From Aristolochia californica (lineage: Eukaryota > Streptophyta > Magnoliopsida > Piperales > Aristolochiaceae): 64,000 nt of DNA. Of the stretch, positions 31,809 to 43,190 are shown one piece after another (positions within the stretch are counted from its first letter, which is position 1; every line of letters starts with the position of its first letter). Both the position numbers and the translations under genes were made by a program. The stretch spans positions 21,214,452-21,278,451 of the forward strand of contig JARWKL010000014.1 in the NCBI GenBank assembly GCA_029961685.1, read 5' to 3'. Below the pieces are notes generated by a model. It did no database searches, had not been told where the DNA came from, and saw nothing but the letters and a program-made list of their open reading frames with translations.

Positions 31809-34800
31809 TCACACCCCCTCCTGGAGAAAGAGCTTGTCCTCAAGCTCGAAGGAAGGATATAAAAGTCGAAATGTTGATAACTGCTCCCATGTGGTGTCAC
31901 TGGGATCAGCATCGGCCCACTGGACTAGAATTTCCCAATCCCCTTGAATGTGGCGTGCTTGTATTACCTGAGCTGGAATAGAAAGGACTCTGCCCTCATG
32001 TAGTGGCGGCAGTGGAGTGTGTAGTAGGGGCGAGTCACCTTGGAAGGGCTTCAATTGGGAGACGTGAAATACATTGTGGATCTTTGCTTCCGGTGGGAGC
32101 TGCAAACGGTATGCCACGGGCCCAATTTGGTCCAATATTGGAAATGGACCATAATATTTTGGAGACAGCTTATGGCGCTTGGCTGCAGTCAGGGACAGCT
32201 GGCGGTAGTGTTGAAGTTTTAACCACACATAGTCTCCAGGGGAATAAGATGCCTCCCGGTGCTTCTTATCATAAAAGCGTTTCATAGAGTGTTGGGCCGC
32301 TTGAAGATGTGTACGTACCTCAGTGAGCATAGCATCTCGTTCAGCTAATGCTTGGTCCAAAGTGACGACTTTGGATGCCCCCGGTTCATATGGTAACAAA
32401 CGAGGTGGATCTCTGCCATAAACTACCCTGAAAGGAGTAGTACCCAGTGCTGTGTGGTAAGATGTGTTATAGCAAAATTCTGCCCATGAAAGCCATTTCA
32501 CCCATCTTCTAGGTGCGTCTCCCACAAAACAACGAAGATACATTTCAATAGTGCGATTGACAACCTCTGTTTGTCCGTCCGTTTGTGGGTGATAGGCTGA
32601 CGAAAATGCCAATTGGGTGCCCTGTAATTTGAATAATTCCTTCCAAAAGAGACTGGTAAAAATTGCATCCCTGTCACTGATAATGGATGAGGGAATTCCA
32701 TGTAATCTGACAATGTTGTCCATAAATAATTGAGCGACCTGAGCAGCAGTATATGGATGCGCCAAAGCAAGGAAGTGCCCATATTTTGAAAACCGATCAA
32801 CGACGACAAATATCACCGATTTACCTGATGAAATGGGAAGTCCAACAATGAAGTCCATGGAAATATCAGACCAGATTTGAGATGGTAGTTGCAGCGGTTG
32901 CAGTAGGCCGGCTGGACTTAAGGATTCGGCCTTGTTTCTTTGACAAATCTGACAAGCAGCTACATAATCAGCAATTGTGCTCTTCATGCCCTTCCAGTAA
33001 AAGTCCCGACTGATTCGGAAATATGTTTTCTGTCGACCCTCATGTGTGCTATCATGGATAGAGGACAGGATGGTGTGAAGAAGTGGGGATGTATTATGTA
33101 AAAATATCCTGTTTTTGTAGAGAATGAGACGATCCTGAATCGTCCAATGAGGAGCAGTTGTTCCCTGTTGAATATCCTGATATAAAGACATAAGATCCGG
33201 ATATTGATTTACTTCCTCACGAATAGAATCTAATAGCAGTGCACAGGGGTGACTGATAGCATAAATTTGAGTGGTGGAAATATCCCGACGTGATAAGGCA
33301 TCAGCCCCCAAATTCGAACTACCTGGCTTATAATGAACCGTAAAATCAAAGCCCATGAGTTTAGTTAACCAATGCTGCTGTGGGGATGTGGTGAGGCGCT
33401 GTTCCAGTAGATACTTGAGGCTGCAATGATCTGTACGAATGAGAAACGGTCTTCCCCAAAGATACGGTCGCCAATGTTGGACAGCCTTGGCTAACCCAAT
33501 CAATTCCCTCTCTTATGCAGCTAACTTATGGTGGTGTTGTCCCAACTGACGACTGAAATAAGCAATGGGGTGCCCCAATTGTTGTAACACTGCCCCTATA
33601 CCTCCCCCGGAGGCATCACATTCCACCACAAATTCTGCCTCAAAATCTGGTAATTGTAGGACTGGCGTTGAGGCTAAGGCCTCCTTTAACAGGTTAAATG
33701 CCTGTTCTGCTGAAGAAGACCAGTGGAAGGCATTTTTTTTGAGCAGGTTGTTGAGTGGTGCTGCTATCTGTCCATAAGATTGGATAAATTTTCTATAATA
33801 TCCCGCTAAGCCCAAAAAGCCCTTTAATGCTGTAGTGGAGGTGGGAACCGGCCAATCTGTAACTGCCTGAATCTTGCTCTGGTCAACTTTAACGCCCCCA
33901 GCTGATATGACGTGGCCCAAATATGCCACCTCAGATGTACCCATAGCACATTTTGATTGATTCAAAACCAAATGATGAGAGCGTAGAATGGTAAATACCT
34001 GGTGGAGGTGGTGGAGATGTTCTTCCCAATTTTTGCTGTAGACCAGAATGTCATCAAAAAAGACTAACACATAGTGGCGCAGAAGTGATGAAAATACCTC
34101 ATTCATGAGGGCCTGAAAGGTGGATGGTGCATTGGAGAGACCGAAGGGCATGACGAGGAACTCGAAATGACCGTGATGTGTGCGGAAGGCAGTCTTCTCC
34201 ACATCTGCCTGGTGAACTCGTATTTGATGATAGCCCGATTTCAAATCTAATTTGGTAAAAATTGTAGCACCATGTAACTCATCTAGCAACTCGTCCACAA
34301 CTGGAATGGGGAACTTGTCCTTAACTGTGTGCAAGTTAAGTTGCCTATAGTCGACACAAAATCTCCAAGATTTATCTTTTTTACATACAAGTAACACTGG
34401 TGAGGAGAAAGGAGATCGACTGGGTTGGATCACACCCTGAGCAAGCATATGCATGCACTGTCGTTCTATTTCATCTTTCTGGATATGTGGGTAACGATAA
34501 GGCCGCACCACTACTGGATCAGTTCCCAACTTTAAACGAATGCGGTGATCGCAATGACGCACTGGTGGTAGACCTGTAGGGTCATTAAATAAATCCGCAA
34601 ATGCTGTAAGTAAAGGAGCTAACTGATCATCACCCGTGTGTGGAATGTGCAAAGTGTGAAGTGCGTAAGGGACCTGTGCCACAATGCCTTGTAATGTAAT
34701 CTGGCCCTGTAGTGCTGAAAATGTCATTGTCCGAGCCTGAAAGTCCCATAATATCGGTCCTAATAACTGGAGCCATTTGACCCCGAACACCAAATCAAAT

Positions 34801-35039
34801 CCAGCCAATGGAATGACTAGTAAATCTGCCTGAAAGGAATGCCCCTCAATGGTGAAAGGGGTGTTAGCACATAAGCCCACGCTAGCAATTTTGGCCCCAT
34901 TGGCCACTGAAATTGAGAGTCCCCTTTGTTGTTGAATTTCCAAGCCCAACTGTTGCGCGGCTGGTTCACTGATAAAATTATGTGTGCTGCCCGAATCAAC
35001 TAAAGCAAGTAGCATGAGATGATGTAACCTGGCCTTTAC
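31809..35039 (-). pseudogene. pol: Pol of gypsy G, in frame with gag, one further stop
   Basis: It continues the Gag frame after the TAG. Protease LLALVDSGSTHNFISEPAAQ lies at 34950-35015. RT has FTKLDLKSGYHQIRVHQ, FLVMPFGLSNAPSTFQ and VFFDDILVYSKNW. RNase H has ECDASGGGIGAVL. A TAA at 33513-33515 replaces a Tyr codon. Integrase has YVAACQICQRNKAESLSP, DISMDFIVGLP, ISDRDAIFTS and HPQTDGQTEVVNRTIE, with all D-D-E residues. Then come the GPY/F module LSPKYYGPF and chromodomain GDWEILVQWADADPSDTTWE. The last codons, LFLQEGV and stop, are the polypurine tract itself and abut the LTR. Confidence 0.95.
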
Positions 35040-36260
35040 CTACATGGTATTAGAACTACGCAGGCCATGCATGGCATGGAGGGAGAGCTCTGCTTCCTGT
35101 TGTACCTCTTCAACAATTTCATTTTCAAGAAGCTCTTCTGAATCTTCTTCCAATAATTCAATACTGAATAAACGTTTACAGGTATGTCCGGGCAGGAATT
35201 GTTCGTCACAATTAAAACATAGGCCCTTTGCCTTTCGAGCATCCATTTCCTGTTTAGTCAAAAATTTACGTGGCATAGAGTGTGGAGGAACATGAGTAGC
35301 CTGATCTGCTCGGTTAGGGGCAGAGGACCCAAAACGTGGACCAGATGCAGTACCCTGTGTTCTGTTTTGCCAAAATGGTTTTCTTTGTAAAGACTCTTTT
35401 AGAACTCTCTGTTTGTGCTCCACAGCCCTGGCATAATTCATTGCAGAGTCCAAATTTGTTGGACCCAGTAATTCCACTTCCAATCTGACTGCCTCTGTCA
35501 ATCCAGCATTAAAAATCTGAACATGTAGGTGAGGAGGAACAAATTCACTAGCTCTGGCCAACCTTTCTTGGAACGTTTTTTGGTAAACCTCTAAGGTGTT
35601 GGTCTGTTTGTAGTTGATCAATTCCCCCACTGGGTTGCTGCTAGCTGGAGGTCCGAACCTTAACTGGCAAGCATGTTTAAAGTGCAGCCAATCCTGAATG
35701 GAATGGACATTTCGGTAGTGATGGAACCACATGAGCGCTTCATCGAGCATGTGGTAGGCAGCCAAAGTAACCTTGTCCATTTCCACCGTTTGTTGATGAT
35801 AAAAGAATTGTTCACATTTCGTGAACCACAGTAAAGGATCTTTAGAGCCATCATATGTAGGAAAGTTAAGTTTAAAGTACCTGGGAACCGTTGATTGTGC
35901 TTGTGCGTGAGTGGGCATTGAACCCATTGGTTGACGTAAGGGTGGATTTGGTGGTGGCGTGAATTGGTGGTGGGGAACTGGTTGTTGTTGAAAATTGGTT
36001 GCTGGTGGTGGCATTGGTGCTTGAAGTGCAGCAAGTTGTCGTAGGATGGATTGTAGAGATGATTCCAGAGTTTGTAAGGTAGTATTGATGTGAGAAATTT
36101 CAGTACCTTGAAGAGTGGATCGTTGTTGAAGGTCTGAAAGGACTTGACGTATGTCCTCTAGAGAAGAGGAATCACCGAGGGTGGACCTGTCTGATACCAC
36201 GTTGTTAGGATCCTCACGAGCCATGGATCTTGTCACCCTCCTCTCTTCTCTTCCTTCCAT
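35040..36260 (-). CDS. gag: Gag of gypsy G, 406-codon open frame
   Basis: This is the best preserved Gag in the window. Residues 1-19 come from the LTR (MEGREERRVTRSMAREDPN) and the next codons from the primer-binding site. Then come a Gln-rich helical stretch (residues 30-75), a Pro-rich linker (80-120), the retrotrans_gag core (about 130-260, with FPTYDGSKDPLLWFTKCEQF) and the knuckle CFNCDEQFLPGHTCKRLF (about 340-357). It forms the capsid-like particle. The stop at 35040-35042 is a TAG where C has CAG, so Gag and Pol were originally one frame and this end is a mutation. The ATG is chosen because A and C have it too. Confidence 0.92.
   Translation of the reverse strand: MEGREERRVTRSMAREDPNNVVSDRSTLGDSSSLEDIRQVLSDLQQRSTLQGTEISHINTTLQTLESSLQSILRQLAALQAPMPPPATNFQQQPVPHHQFTPPPNPPLRQPMGSMPTHAQAQSTVPRYFKLNFPTYDGSKDPLLWFTKCEQFFYHQQTVEMDKVTLAAYHMLDEALMWFHHYRNVHSIQDWLHFKHACQLRFGPPASSNPVGELINYKQTNTLEVYQKTFQERLARASEFVPPHLHVQIFNAGLTEAVRLEVELLGPTNLDSAMNYARAVEHKQRVLKESLQRKPFWQNRTQGTASGPRFGSSAPNRADQATHVPPHSMPRKFLTKQEMDARKAKGLCFNCDEQFLPGHTCKRLFSIELLEEDSEELLENEIVEEVQQEAELSLHAMHGLRSSNTM
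36191..36199 (-). other. Primer-binding site of gypsy G
   Basis: The minus strand reads TGGTATCAG, three bases from the LTR. It is translated within gag as part of VVSDRST. Confidence 0.88.
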
Positions 36261-36613
36261 TATCTTGCTTGACGTTGAGATGGAATGAGGGCTGAAGGGG
36301 ATTGAATTTCGGAAAGGAGAATTGGGAAAATTCGGAAGAGAGCTTGAAGGAGCTCTTGACCTGTTTATCTAACTTACGTTAACTAGAGTGAACTCAATTC
36401 ATAATCTTCATTACCCTAGCCGTCCCCTTAAATAGGGTGGAGGACGTCCAAAACCCTAAAGACCTCTTGGGTCAATGGTTCAAACCAATAAATGCTAAAC
36501 CAACCCAAACCAAAGACAAAAACCAAACCAAAGACAATTACATGGAAATTGAAAAACACATTAATTAATTCCTACGCCTGTTGGTAACTCGTGATGCTAT
36601 AGAGTCCATAACA
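36203..36613 (-). repeat. 5' LTR of gypsy G
   Basis: It is 411 bp, identical to 31398-31808 except one G/A difference near 36330. It holds the gag ATG (36258-36260) and 19 gag codons, so start-codon mutations in either LTR would be shared after each replication cycle. Confidence 0.97.
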
Positions 36614-37065
36614 CACCCACAAGGCATCATAGATACATTTCAATGGTGCAGTTAACCACCTTGGTTTGGCCATCTGTCTAGGGATGATATCAGGAGGAAA
36701 ATTTCAACTTTGTGCCACTCAGACGAAAAAGCTCCCGCCAGAAAGTGCAAGTAAATACTGCATCCCAATCATTGACAATAGATTTTGAAATGCCATGCAA
36801 GCGGACAATATGCTCAAGGAAGGTGTGTGCCACTCGTGAAGTTGTATATTGATGAGCCATGGAAATAAAATGTGCATACTTGGAGAACCGATAGACCACC
36901 ACAAATAATATTGATTTTTCGGCTTACGAGGGAAGACCCTCGACAAAGTCCATCGAAATATCTGCCCAGACTTGTGTAGGGAGTGTGAGAGGTTGAAGAA
37001 GACCTGTTGGACTTAAGTGGTCAGCTTTGTTACGTTGACATCCCTGACATGCAGAGACATACTCC
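36614..37065 (-). pseudogene. pol: Integrase core of gypsy D, right of G
   Basis: It resumes D after the caccc duplication: TIEMYL, then FSKYAHFISMAHQYTTSRVA and HGISKSIVNDWDAVFTCTFW. The usual SDRD at the second catalytic Asp reads NDWD, keeping the last D. Near 37030 it reads the zinc-region end [14 protein letters not shown], then similarity stops at about 37065. RT, gag and the 5' LTR of D are missing. Confidence 0.8.
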
Positions 37066-38141
37066 GAGCATAGGGGACCATCATTTGATCGTGGCCGAGG
37101 TCATGGCAGCTATTTTGGAGGAGGACGAGGAAGAGATGGAAGGAATGGGTATGGCAAAATAGATTGGAAAGATTGCACTAAGTGTGAAAAATATGGCTAC
37201 ACTATAGAAACGTATTATTCAGACAAAGAATGCACTAAGTGTGGGAAACCTGGCCACACTATTGATAGGTGCTTCTTTGACAAGAAATACAACTTCTGTG
37301 GAAGATATGGCCACATTGCAGAGATATGTCATAAGAAGGCTAATCAAGTCTTATTAAGTGCTAAAAAGGAGGAACAGCCCACGACATCTATAGAACAGAA
37401 AACCCTTAATAATGATGAGTATGAGTTATTTCAAAAAATGAAAACACTACTGGGTTTTGTTCCAAGCTCATCCTCCACTGCTACTACTACCACCGCTTCA
37501 GGTATGCTATTTGCCTCCTCTTCATCCCGGATAATTGACTCAAGGTCATCCGAGCATCTCACATATAACAAAAATTTACTACACTCATTGTCACCTTGTA
37601 AGTCACAAAAAATTGTTACCATAGTTGACTATACGTAAATTAAAGTTCTAGGGAAAGGTTACACTTCTGTTTGGCATATTGTTTGATGACAAGACTAGAG
37701 GAGGGGAAAAAGGTTCCAATTCTTTTACACCATCACATCTGCTAACTGATATTATTTTTGTTCCTACCTTCCCTTCAAAATATTTTATCAGTTAGTCAGC
37801 TCACTAAACATTTTAATTGCTCTATCACCTTCTCACCCACTTAATGTGTGTTTTAGTATCTCATAACGAAGCAGGTGATTGGTGGAGGCTGAAAACAAGG
37901 GGGGTTGTACTACCTAGATGTGCCAAAAATAAATACCATTTCCACAAGTGAAACTAACACCAAGTTATGGCACAACCGGTTGGGACATTCGTCTGCACAA
38001 TCTCTTCATCATATCTTTCCTACTCTTAAAACAAGGTAAGAGTTTAAATGTGAAGTCTATCAAATGTGTAAACATCAGAGGTCTACATACTCACCTCGTC
38101 CAAAGGTTAAAAGTGTCACTCCGTTAGCCTTAATTCATAAT
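37066..38141 (+). pseudogene. gag: Copia H: gag end, protease, pre-integrase
   Basis: Starting abruptly, it encodes a Gly/Arg-rich stretch ([18 protein letters not shown]) and three tandem CX2C-type fingers: a mutated one, CTKCGKPGHTIDRC, and NFCGRYGHIAEIC. Then comes a Ser-rich linker with a degenerate protease, IIDSRSSEHLTYN (Gly of DSG lost). After several stops a pre-integrase region follows (near 37960-38010). Copia I interrupts it at 38142; the integrase resumes at 49262. The 5' end of H, with its LTR, is missing. Confidence 0.82.
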
Positions 38142-38794
38142 TGTTACAAGGTGGGGCCCACCATGGTGGTCGAGCTGGTGGGACCCACCATGAGGACGTA
38201 GGTCATCAAGAAGAATCCTAGAGGACTTGGGACACCAAGAAGAGTCCTCTCCCAAAGCAAGCACGAGTTAAGGAATCAAGAAGCACAAGCTAAATTGATT
38301 TAGAAGATTTGAAGATCAAGTGGGACCCACAAAGATCTCACAAGCTGGCACTCTTATCAAGGTGCGATGGAGGATCATGAAGGGCTCACAAGGATAAGGC
38401 CACGAGCTAGCTTATCCCTTATAATCTTGTGGGTAATAAAGGACTCCTAGTTCTACTCCAATTAGTCTTCTAGGAGTTCTAGTTTGAATTGACTTACTTA
38501 TATTGAAGAGTTAGAGTTGGAATGTAATTAGGATTGAATGACAAGTTGTATAAGGACTCTACCTCCTCTTCTACTATAAATAGAGGAGTTGTAATTCAGA
38601 ATTAATCAAGTAACACATTCAATCCCAAGTTGGTTCTCTCTCTCTCTCTCTCTCTCTCTCTCCTTACTTGACGCAGCTCACCCTTTTCTTTTTAATTTTT
38701 TCTCTTCTCTACCGAGAGCTTTCCTCCCCTTTTCTCATTTTTCTTTCTTCTTTCTCTTGTTCATGCTCATCGAAAAGGGATCCTAGATTCAACA
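38142..38794 (+). repeat. 5' LTR of copia I
   Basis: TGTTACAAGG to GATTCAACA. It contains TATAAATA at 38575-38582 and a (CT)n run at about 38636-38662, which is short in the 3' LTR and explains the 14-bp length difference. The primer site TGGTATAATAGC follows at 38795-38806. Confidence 0.92.
38575..38582 (+). promoter_or_regulatory. TATA box in the 5' LTR of copia I
   Basis: TATAAATA followed by GAGGAG. The same word is at the matching place in the 3' LTR (near 49060), in the LTR of H and in both LTRs of M. Confidence 0.65.
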
Positions 38795-39129
38795 TGGTAT
38801 AATAGCAACATATTTAGGATCCCTCAACAAAGGAATGCTCTAGATAAGTGATGATCAACACCACTCAAAGAAGGCTCTTGTATGAAGGAAGAACACTAGC
38901 CAAGAGATAAGTGTTCAAAAAAAATTCTTTTTTATGCTACTAGTTCTCATTTTTAGATGATGATTCATGGATGAATATGTGAATGCTTTCATCTTATTAT
39001 TTTATGAATATGCATGCCCCTCTATCTAGAAGGAGCTATCAAAATAGTTTTATCGATTTGGAAATTCTGTTTGCCAAGACCAATCCATACTCAGATTATT
39101 AAAAAAAAAAAAATTGTGGGATAAGATTT
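38795..39129 (+). other. Primer site and leader of copia I, left part
   Basis: The stretch opens with a degenerate primer-binding site, TGGTATAATAGC, then AT-rich leader without a convincing ORF. It is cut at 39129 by gypsy J and continues at 44757-44911. Confidence 0.7.
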
Positions 39130-39283
39130 TGTTGGGATCTTCCCTGGCCATGGATCTTGTCACCCTTCTTCCCTCTCTTCCCTCCAAATTGGTTGTTGAC
39201 GCTAGAAGAGAACTCCTATTCTTGGAACGTGTAATGGTGGAAATGGATTGAGCCTTGAGGAGGCTCGACCTGGAGCTCTGAGG

Positions 39284-39704
39284 TGTTAAGCACCTAGACA
39301 ATACTACCCAAAAGACCGGCCTGTTAGGAGCGGAAGACATAGGTACTTAACCCAGCCCATAACTAGGATGTCCCATAACATCACACACCTCCTTCGCAAG
39401 CCGACGACCATGGCAGCGCAATGACATAAGCCCGACCTGGGTTTTTATCCTACGACCTACCTGTATTTTAATCCAGCCTTTGCGCAAGAAGCAGGGACAC
39501 TGGCCTGACTCGGGTTTTTACCCTACGCCCTACCAGTATTTAAATCCAGCCTCTGTATCATTACTGAGAATCAAACTCGTGACCGAGGGTCGGCTCTGAT
39601 ATCAAATGCTAAGCACCTAGCCAATACTACCCAAAAGACTGACCAATTAGGAGTAGAAGTCATAGGTACTTAACCCAGGCCCATAACCAGGATGTCCCAT
39701 AACA
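39284..39704 (-). mobile_element. TRIM (miniature LTR retrotransposon), 421 bp
   Basis: Two direct repeats, 39284-39380 (97 bp) and 39607-39704 (98 bp), differ at a modest number of sites and both end CCCATAACA. The minus strand next to the right repeat reads TGATATCAGAGCC (39592-39604), a near match to the initiator tRNA-Met primer site. Next to the left repeat it reads GAAGGAGGTGTG, a polypurine tract. The 226-bp interior has no ORF. A gagg duplication flanks it (39280-39283, 39705-39708), and the uninterrupted site is seen in the other LTR of J. It depends on enzymes from elsewhere. Confidence 0.92.
39592..39604 (-). other. Primer-binding site of the TRIM
   Basis: The minus strand reads TGATATCAGAGCC, two bases from the repeat. 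One base differs from the plant initiator tRNA-Met site TGGTATCAGAGC. Confidence 0.8.
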
Positions 39705-39940
39705 GAGGGAGAATCCCACCTGGCTAAAAGTAACTAATTCAATGCTTTATCTTCATTCTGCTCTTTGTCCCAATAAATAGGTTTGGGGACGAAAATACAA
39801 CTCAGACCCATGGGTCACATGGTTCACGCAAAATTACATTCAAACCAAACCAAACCAAATTCAACATACATGAAAAGGGAAACAGCAAAATTTAATTCCT
39901 ACATCTGTTGATAACTCGGGATGCTATGGAGTCCATAACA

Positions 39941-42900
39941 TCACCCCCCTCCTGGAGAAAGAGCTTGTCCTCAAGCTCGCTCGAAAGAGGGGTAGAGAGC
40001 CCTAAAAGTGGCTAAGGGCTCCCATGTAGTGTCAATGGGGTCAGTATCAGCCCACTGCACTAGAATCTCCCAATCACCCTGAATGCGGGGAGCCTGCAAA
40101 ACCTGCACTGGTATAGAAAGGACCAGACCCTCAGGTAGTGGTGGCAAAGGTGTGTGTAGGAATGGGGAGACTCCCTGGAAGGCTTTCAATTGGGAGACGT
40201 GAAACACATTATGGATCTTGACTTCTGGTGGAAGCTGCAAGCAGTAGGCAACTGTGCCACTGTGGTCCAACACCTGAAAGGGCCCATAATATTTGGGGAG
40301 AGTTTGTGACATTTGGATGTTGTCATTGAAAGATGTCGGTAATGTTGGAGACGTAACCACACATAATCCCCTGGAGAGAAGAAGACGTCCCGATGCTTCT
40401 TATCATAATAGAGTTTCATGGCCTATTGGGTCTCCTGGAGATGAGTGCATACCTCACGGAGCATGGTGTCCCTTTTGGCTAAAGCCCGGTCCAAGGTGGC
40501 GACCTTGGATGCACCTGGTTCATACAATAAAAGCTGAGGCGGATCTCTACCATACACTACCTTGAACGGAGAAGTGCCAAGCGCTATGATATGATGTGTT
40601 ATAATGTGTTATAACAAAACTCGGCCCATGCCAGCCACTGAACCCACCGTTTAGGTGAGTTCCCCACAAAACAACAGAGATACATCTCAAGCGTCCTATT
40701 GACCACCTCGGTCTATCCATCAGTCTGTGGTTGGTAGGCGGAAGAGAACGCCAATTTGGTGCCTTGCAGCTTAAAGAGTTCTTTCCAGAACTTACTGGTG
40801 AAGATGGCGTCCCTATCACTGGTAATGGACGCAGGCACCCCATGCAACCGGACAATATTATCCATGAAGAGCTGAGCCACATGAGTTACTATGTAGGGAT
40901 GCGCCAAAGGGAGGAAATGGCCATACTTGGAGAATCGGTCAACCACTACAAATATAAAGGATTTGTCGAAAGAGGTGGCAAGGCCATCAATGAAGTCCAT
41001 AGAAATATCGGACCATACCTGTGACGGTAGCTGAAGAGGGTGGAGCAACCCTACTAGACTTAATGATTCGGCCTTGTTCCGTTGACAAATTTGACAAGCT
41101 GCCACATACTCTGTTACACTTCTCTTCATACCCTTCCAAAACAATTGGTGACTGAGGCGGAAATATGCTTTTTGTCTGCCCTCATGTGTACAATCATGGA
41201 AAGAGGTTAAGATGCTGGTAATGAGTGGTGACGTGGGGTGTAGAACAATCTTGTTTTTGAATAGGATAAGACGATCATGGATCGTCCAATGGCTATCCGA
41301 GGTCCCTTGCTGAATATCATGATATAAAGCAATGAGTTCGGGATGTTGATGTGTCTCCTCCCTAATAGAGTCCAACATAATATTTTTGGGCTGACTGATA
41401 GCATGCAATTGTGGCTCTGGAATGTCCTGGTGAGACAAGGCATCGGCCCCCACATTCAGACTGCCAGGTTTATACTCAACGGTAAAATCAAACCTCATCA
41501 GTTTACTCAACCAGTGCTGCTGAGGAGAGGTGGTGAGATGCTGCTCAAGAAGATACTTCAGGCTTGAATGATCATTCCGAATAAGAAATGGGCGCCCCCC
41601 AGAGATAGGGCCTCCAATATTGGATGGGTTAGCTAAACTGATCAATTCCCTTTCATAAGTCGTAAGTTTGTGATGGTGTTGGCCAAGTTGTCTGCTGAAA
41701 TAAGCTATTGGGTGGCCTTGTTGCTGTAACACTGCACCTATACCCCCGCCGGAAGCATCAAATTCCACTACAAAAACTCATCAAAGTCCAGTAGTTGTAA
41801 AACCAACGCTAAAGATAAGGCTGCCTTCAATTGCTGAAAAGAATGATCCGCTAGCTCGGACCAGTTGAGAGCATTTTTCATGAGGAGATTGTTGAGCGGC
41901 ACTACAATATGTCCATAGCTGCGGATAAATTTTTGGTAATAACCAACGAGACCCAAAAATCCCCTTAACTCTGTGATGGATATGGGAGGAGGCCAGTCTA
42001 TGATGGCCTGAATCTTGCTCTGGTCAACCTTTACCCCAACGGCGAAAATAACATGGCCCAAGTATGCAACCTCGTTTGTGCCCATAGAACATTTGGACTT
42101 GTTTAAAACATAATGATGTGAACTGAGGAGAGTAAATACCTGGTGAAGGTGCAGAAGGTGCTCGTCCCAATGTTTGCTATACACCAATATATCATCAAAA
42201 AATACTAGATCATATTTCCGTAAGAGAGGGCTAAATACCTCATTCATGAGGATCTGGAAAGTGGATGGCGCATTGGAGAGACCAAAGGGCATCACTAGGA
42301 ACTCGAAATGCCCATGGTGCGTGCGAAATGTGGTCTTCTCCACATCTGAAGGATTAACTCTAATCTGATGATAACCTGACTTCAAGTCCAGCTTTGTAAA
42401 TATAGTGGCGACATGTAACTCATCTAACAGCTCGTCCACACGGGAATGGGAAATTTGTCTTTAATTGTGTTAGCATTGAGCTGCCTGTAGTCCACAAAAA
42501 ATCTCCAAGACTTGTCATGTTTTTTTACCCGTAACACCGGGGATGAGAAAGGAGACCTGCTAGGCTGAATAATTCCCTGGGCGAGCATATTTTGGCACTG
42601 TCTCTCAATTTCATCCTTCTGTGAGTGGGGGTAACGGTAAGGTCGAACCACCATAGGTTATGTCCCAGTTTCAATCTAATGCGGTGATCACAGTGGCGAA
42701 TAGGCGGAAGAGCAGTAGGTTCCTAAAATAAATCTTCAAAGTTTGTAAGTAATTGATATAACTTATAGTGCTCAGCGCTCTAGACCTGAGCTGCCTGAAG
42801 TGTGCAGGGCATAGTAGCATGTGTGCCATGCAAGGTGATCTGACATTGGCCCTCTGTGAAGGTCAGGGTCAGTGCCTGAAAATCTCACAAGATAGGCCCC

Positions 42901-43190
42901 AACATCTGGAGCCATTTAACTCCGAGTACCAAATCAAATCCTGCCAGTGGAATCACCAAGAATTCGGCAATATAGGAGTAGCCCTCAATACAAAAGGGGG
43001 TGGCTGTAGAGATACCCACACTGGCCATTTTGGCCCCATTGGCCACTGCAACTGAGAGGCCCATTTTCTGCAAGATTACCAACCCAAGATATTATGCCGC
43101 TGGCTGACTTATGAAGTTGATCATGCTGCCAGAGTCAACTAAGGCTAGTAATTGTAGATGGTGCAACTTGGCCTGAACTTGCATTGTGTT
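39941..43190 (-). pseudogene. pol: pol of gypsy J, broken
   Basis: Reading leftward: protease near 43090-43150 (degenerate), RT frames 42424-42654 and 41768-42439 (LDLKSGYHQIRVNP, FLVMPFGLSNAPSTFQILMN, LVFFDDILVYSKHW), RNase H and integrase in one 351-codon frame 40713-41768 (FDASGGGIGAVLQQQGHPIA, YVAACQICQRNKAESLS, DISMDFIDGLATS, SDRDAIFTSKFW), and chromodomain 39971-40360 (GDWEILVQWADTDPIDTTWE). Frames shift near 42440, 41768, 40720 and 40360. The polypurine tract is at 39941-39956. Confidence 0.92.

Larger units (their letters stand above)
31398..36613 (-). mobile_element. Ty3/gypsy element G, complete and very young
   Basis: The 411-bp LTRs (31398-31808 and 36203-36613) differ at one position by my reading. 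A perfect duplication caccc is at 31393-31397 and 36614-36618. The 5.2-kb element has a single Gag-Pol frame of about 1480 codons from inside the 5' LTR (36260) to the base before the 3' LTR (31809), broken by only two in-frame stops. It is a chromodomain gypsy element, of compact Reina-like size (inference), inserted in the integrase of gypsy D. Confidence 0.97.
39130..39940 (-). repeat. 3' LTR of gypsy J, split by the TRIM
   Basis: TGTTGGGATCTTCC to GTCCATAACA. Without the TRIM it is about 386 bp. The 5' LTR is 25 bp longer because of a partial duplication of CTCTGAGGGAGAATCC. The peptide LEGREGRRVTRSMARED is encoded at its left end, with TTG where A, C and G have ATG. Confidence 0.9.
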
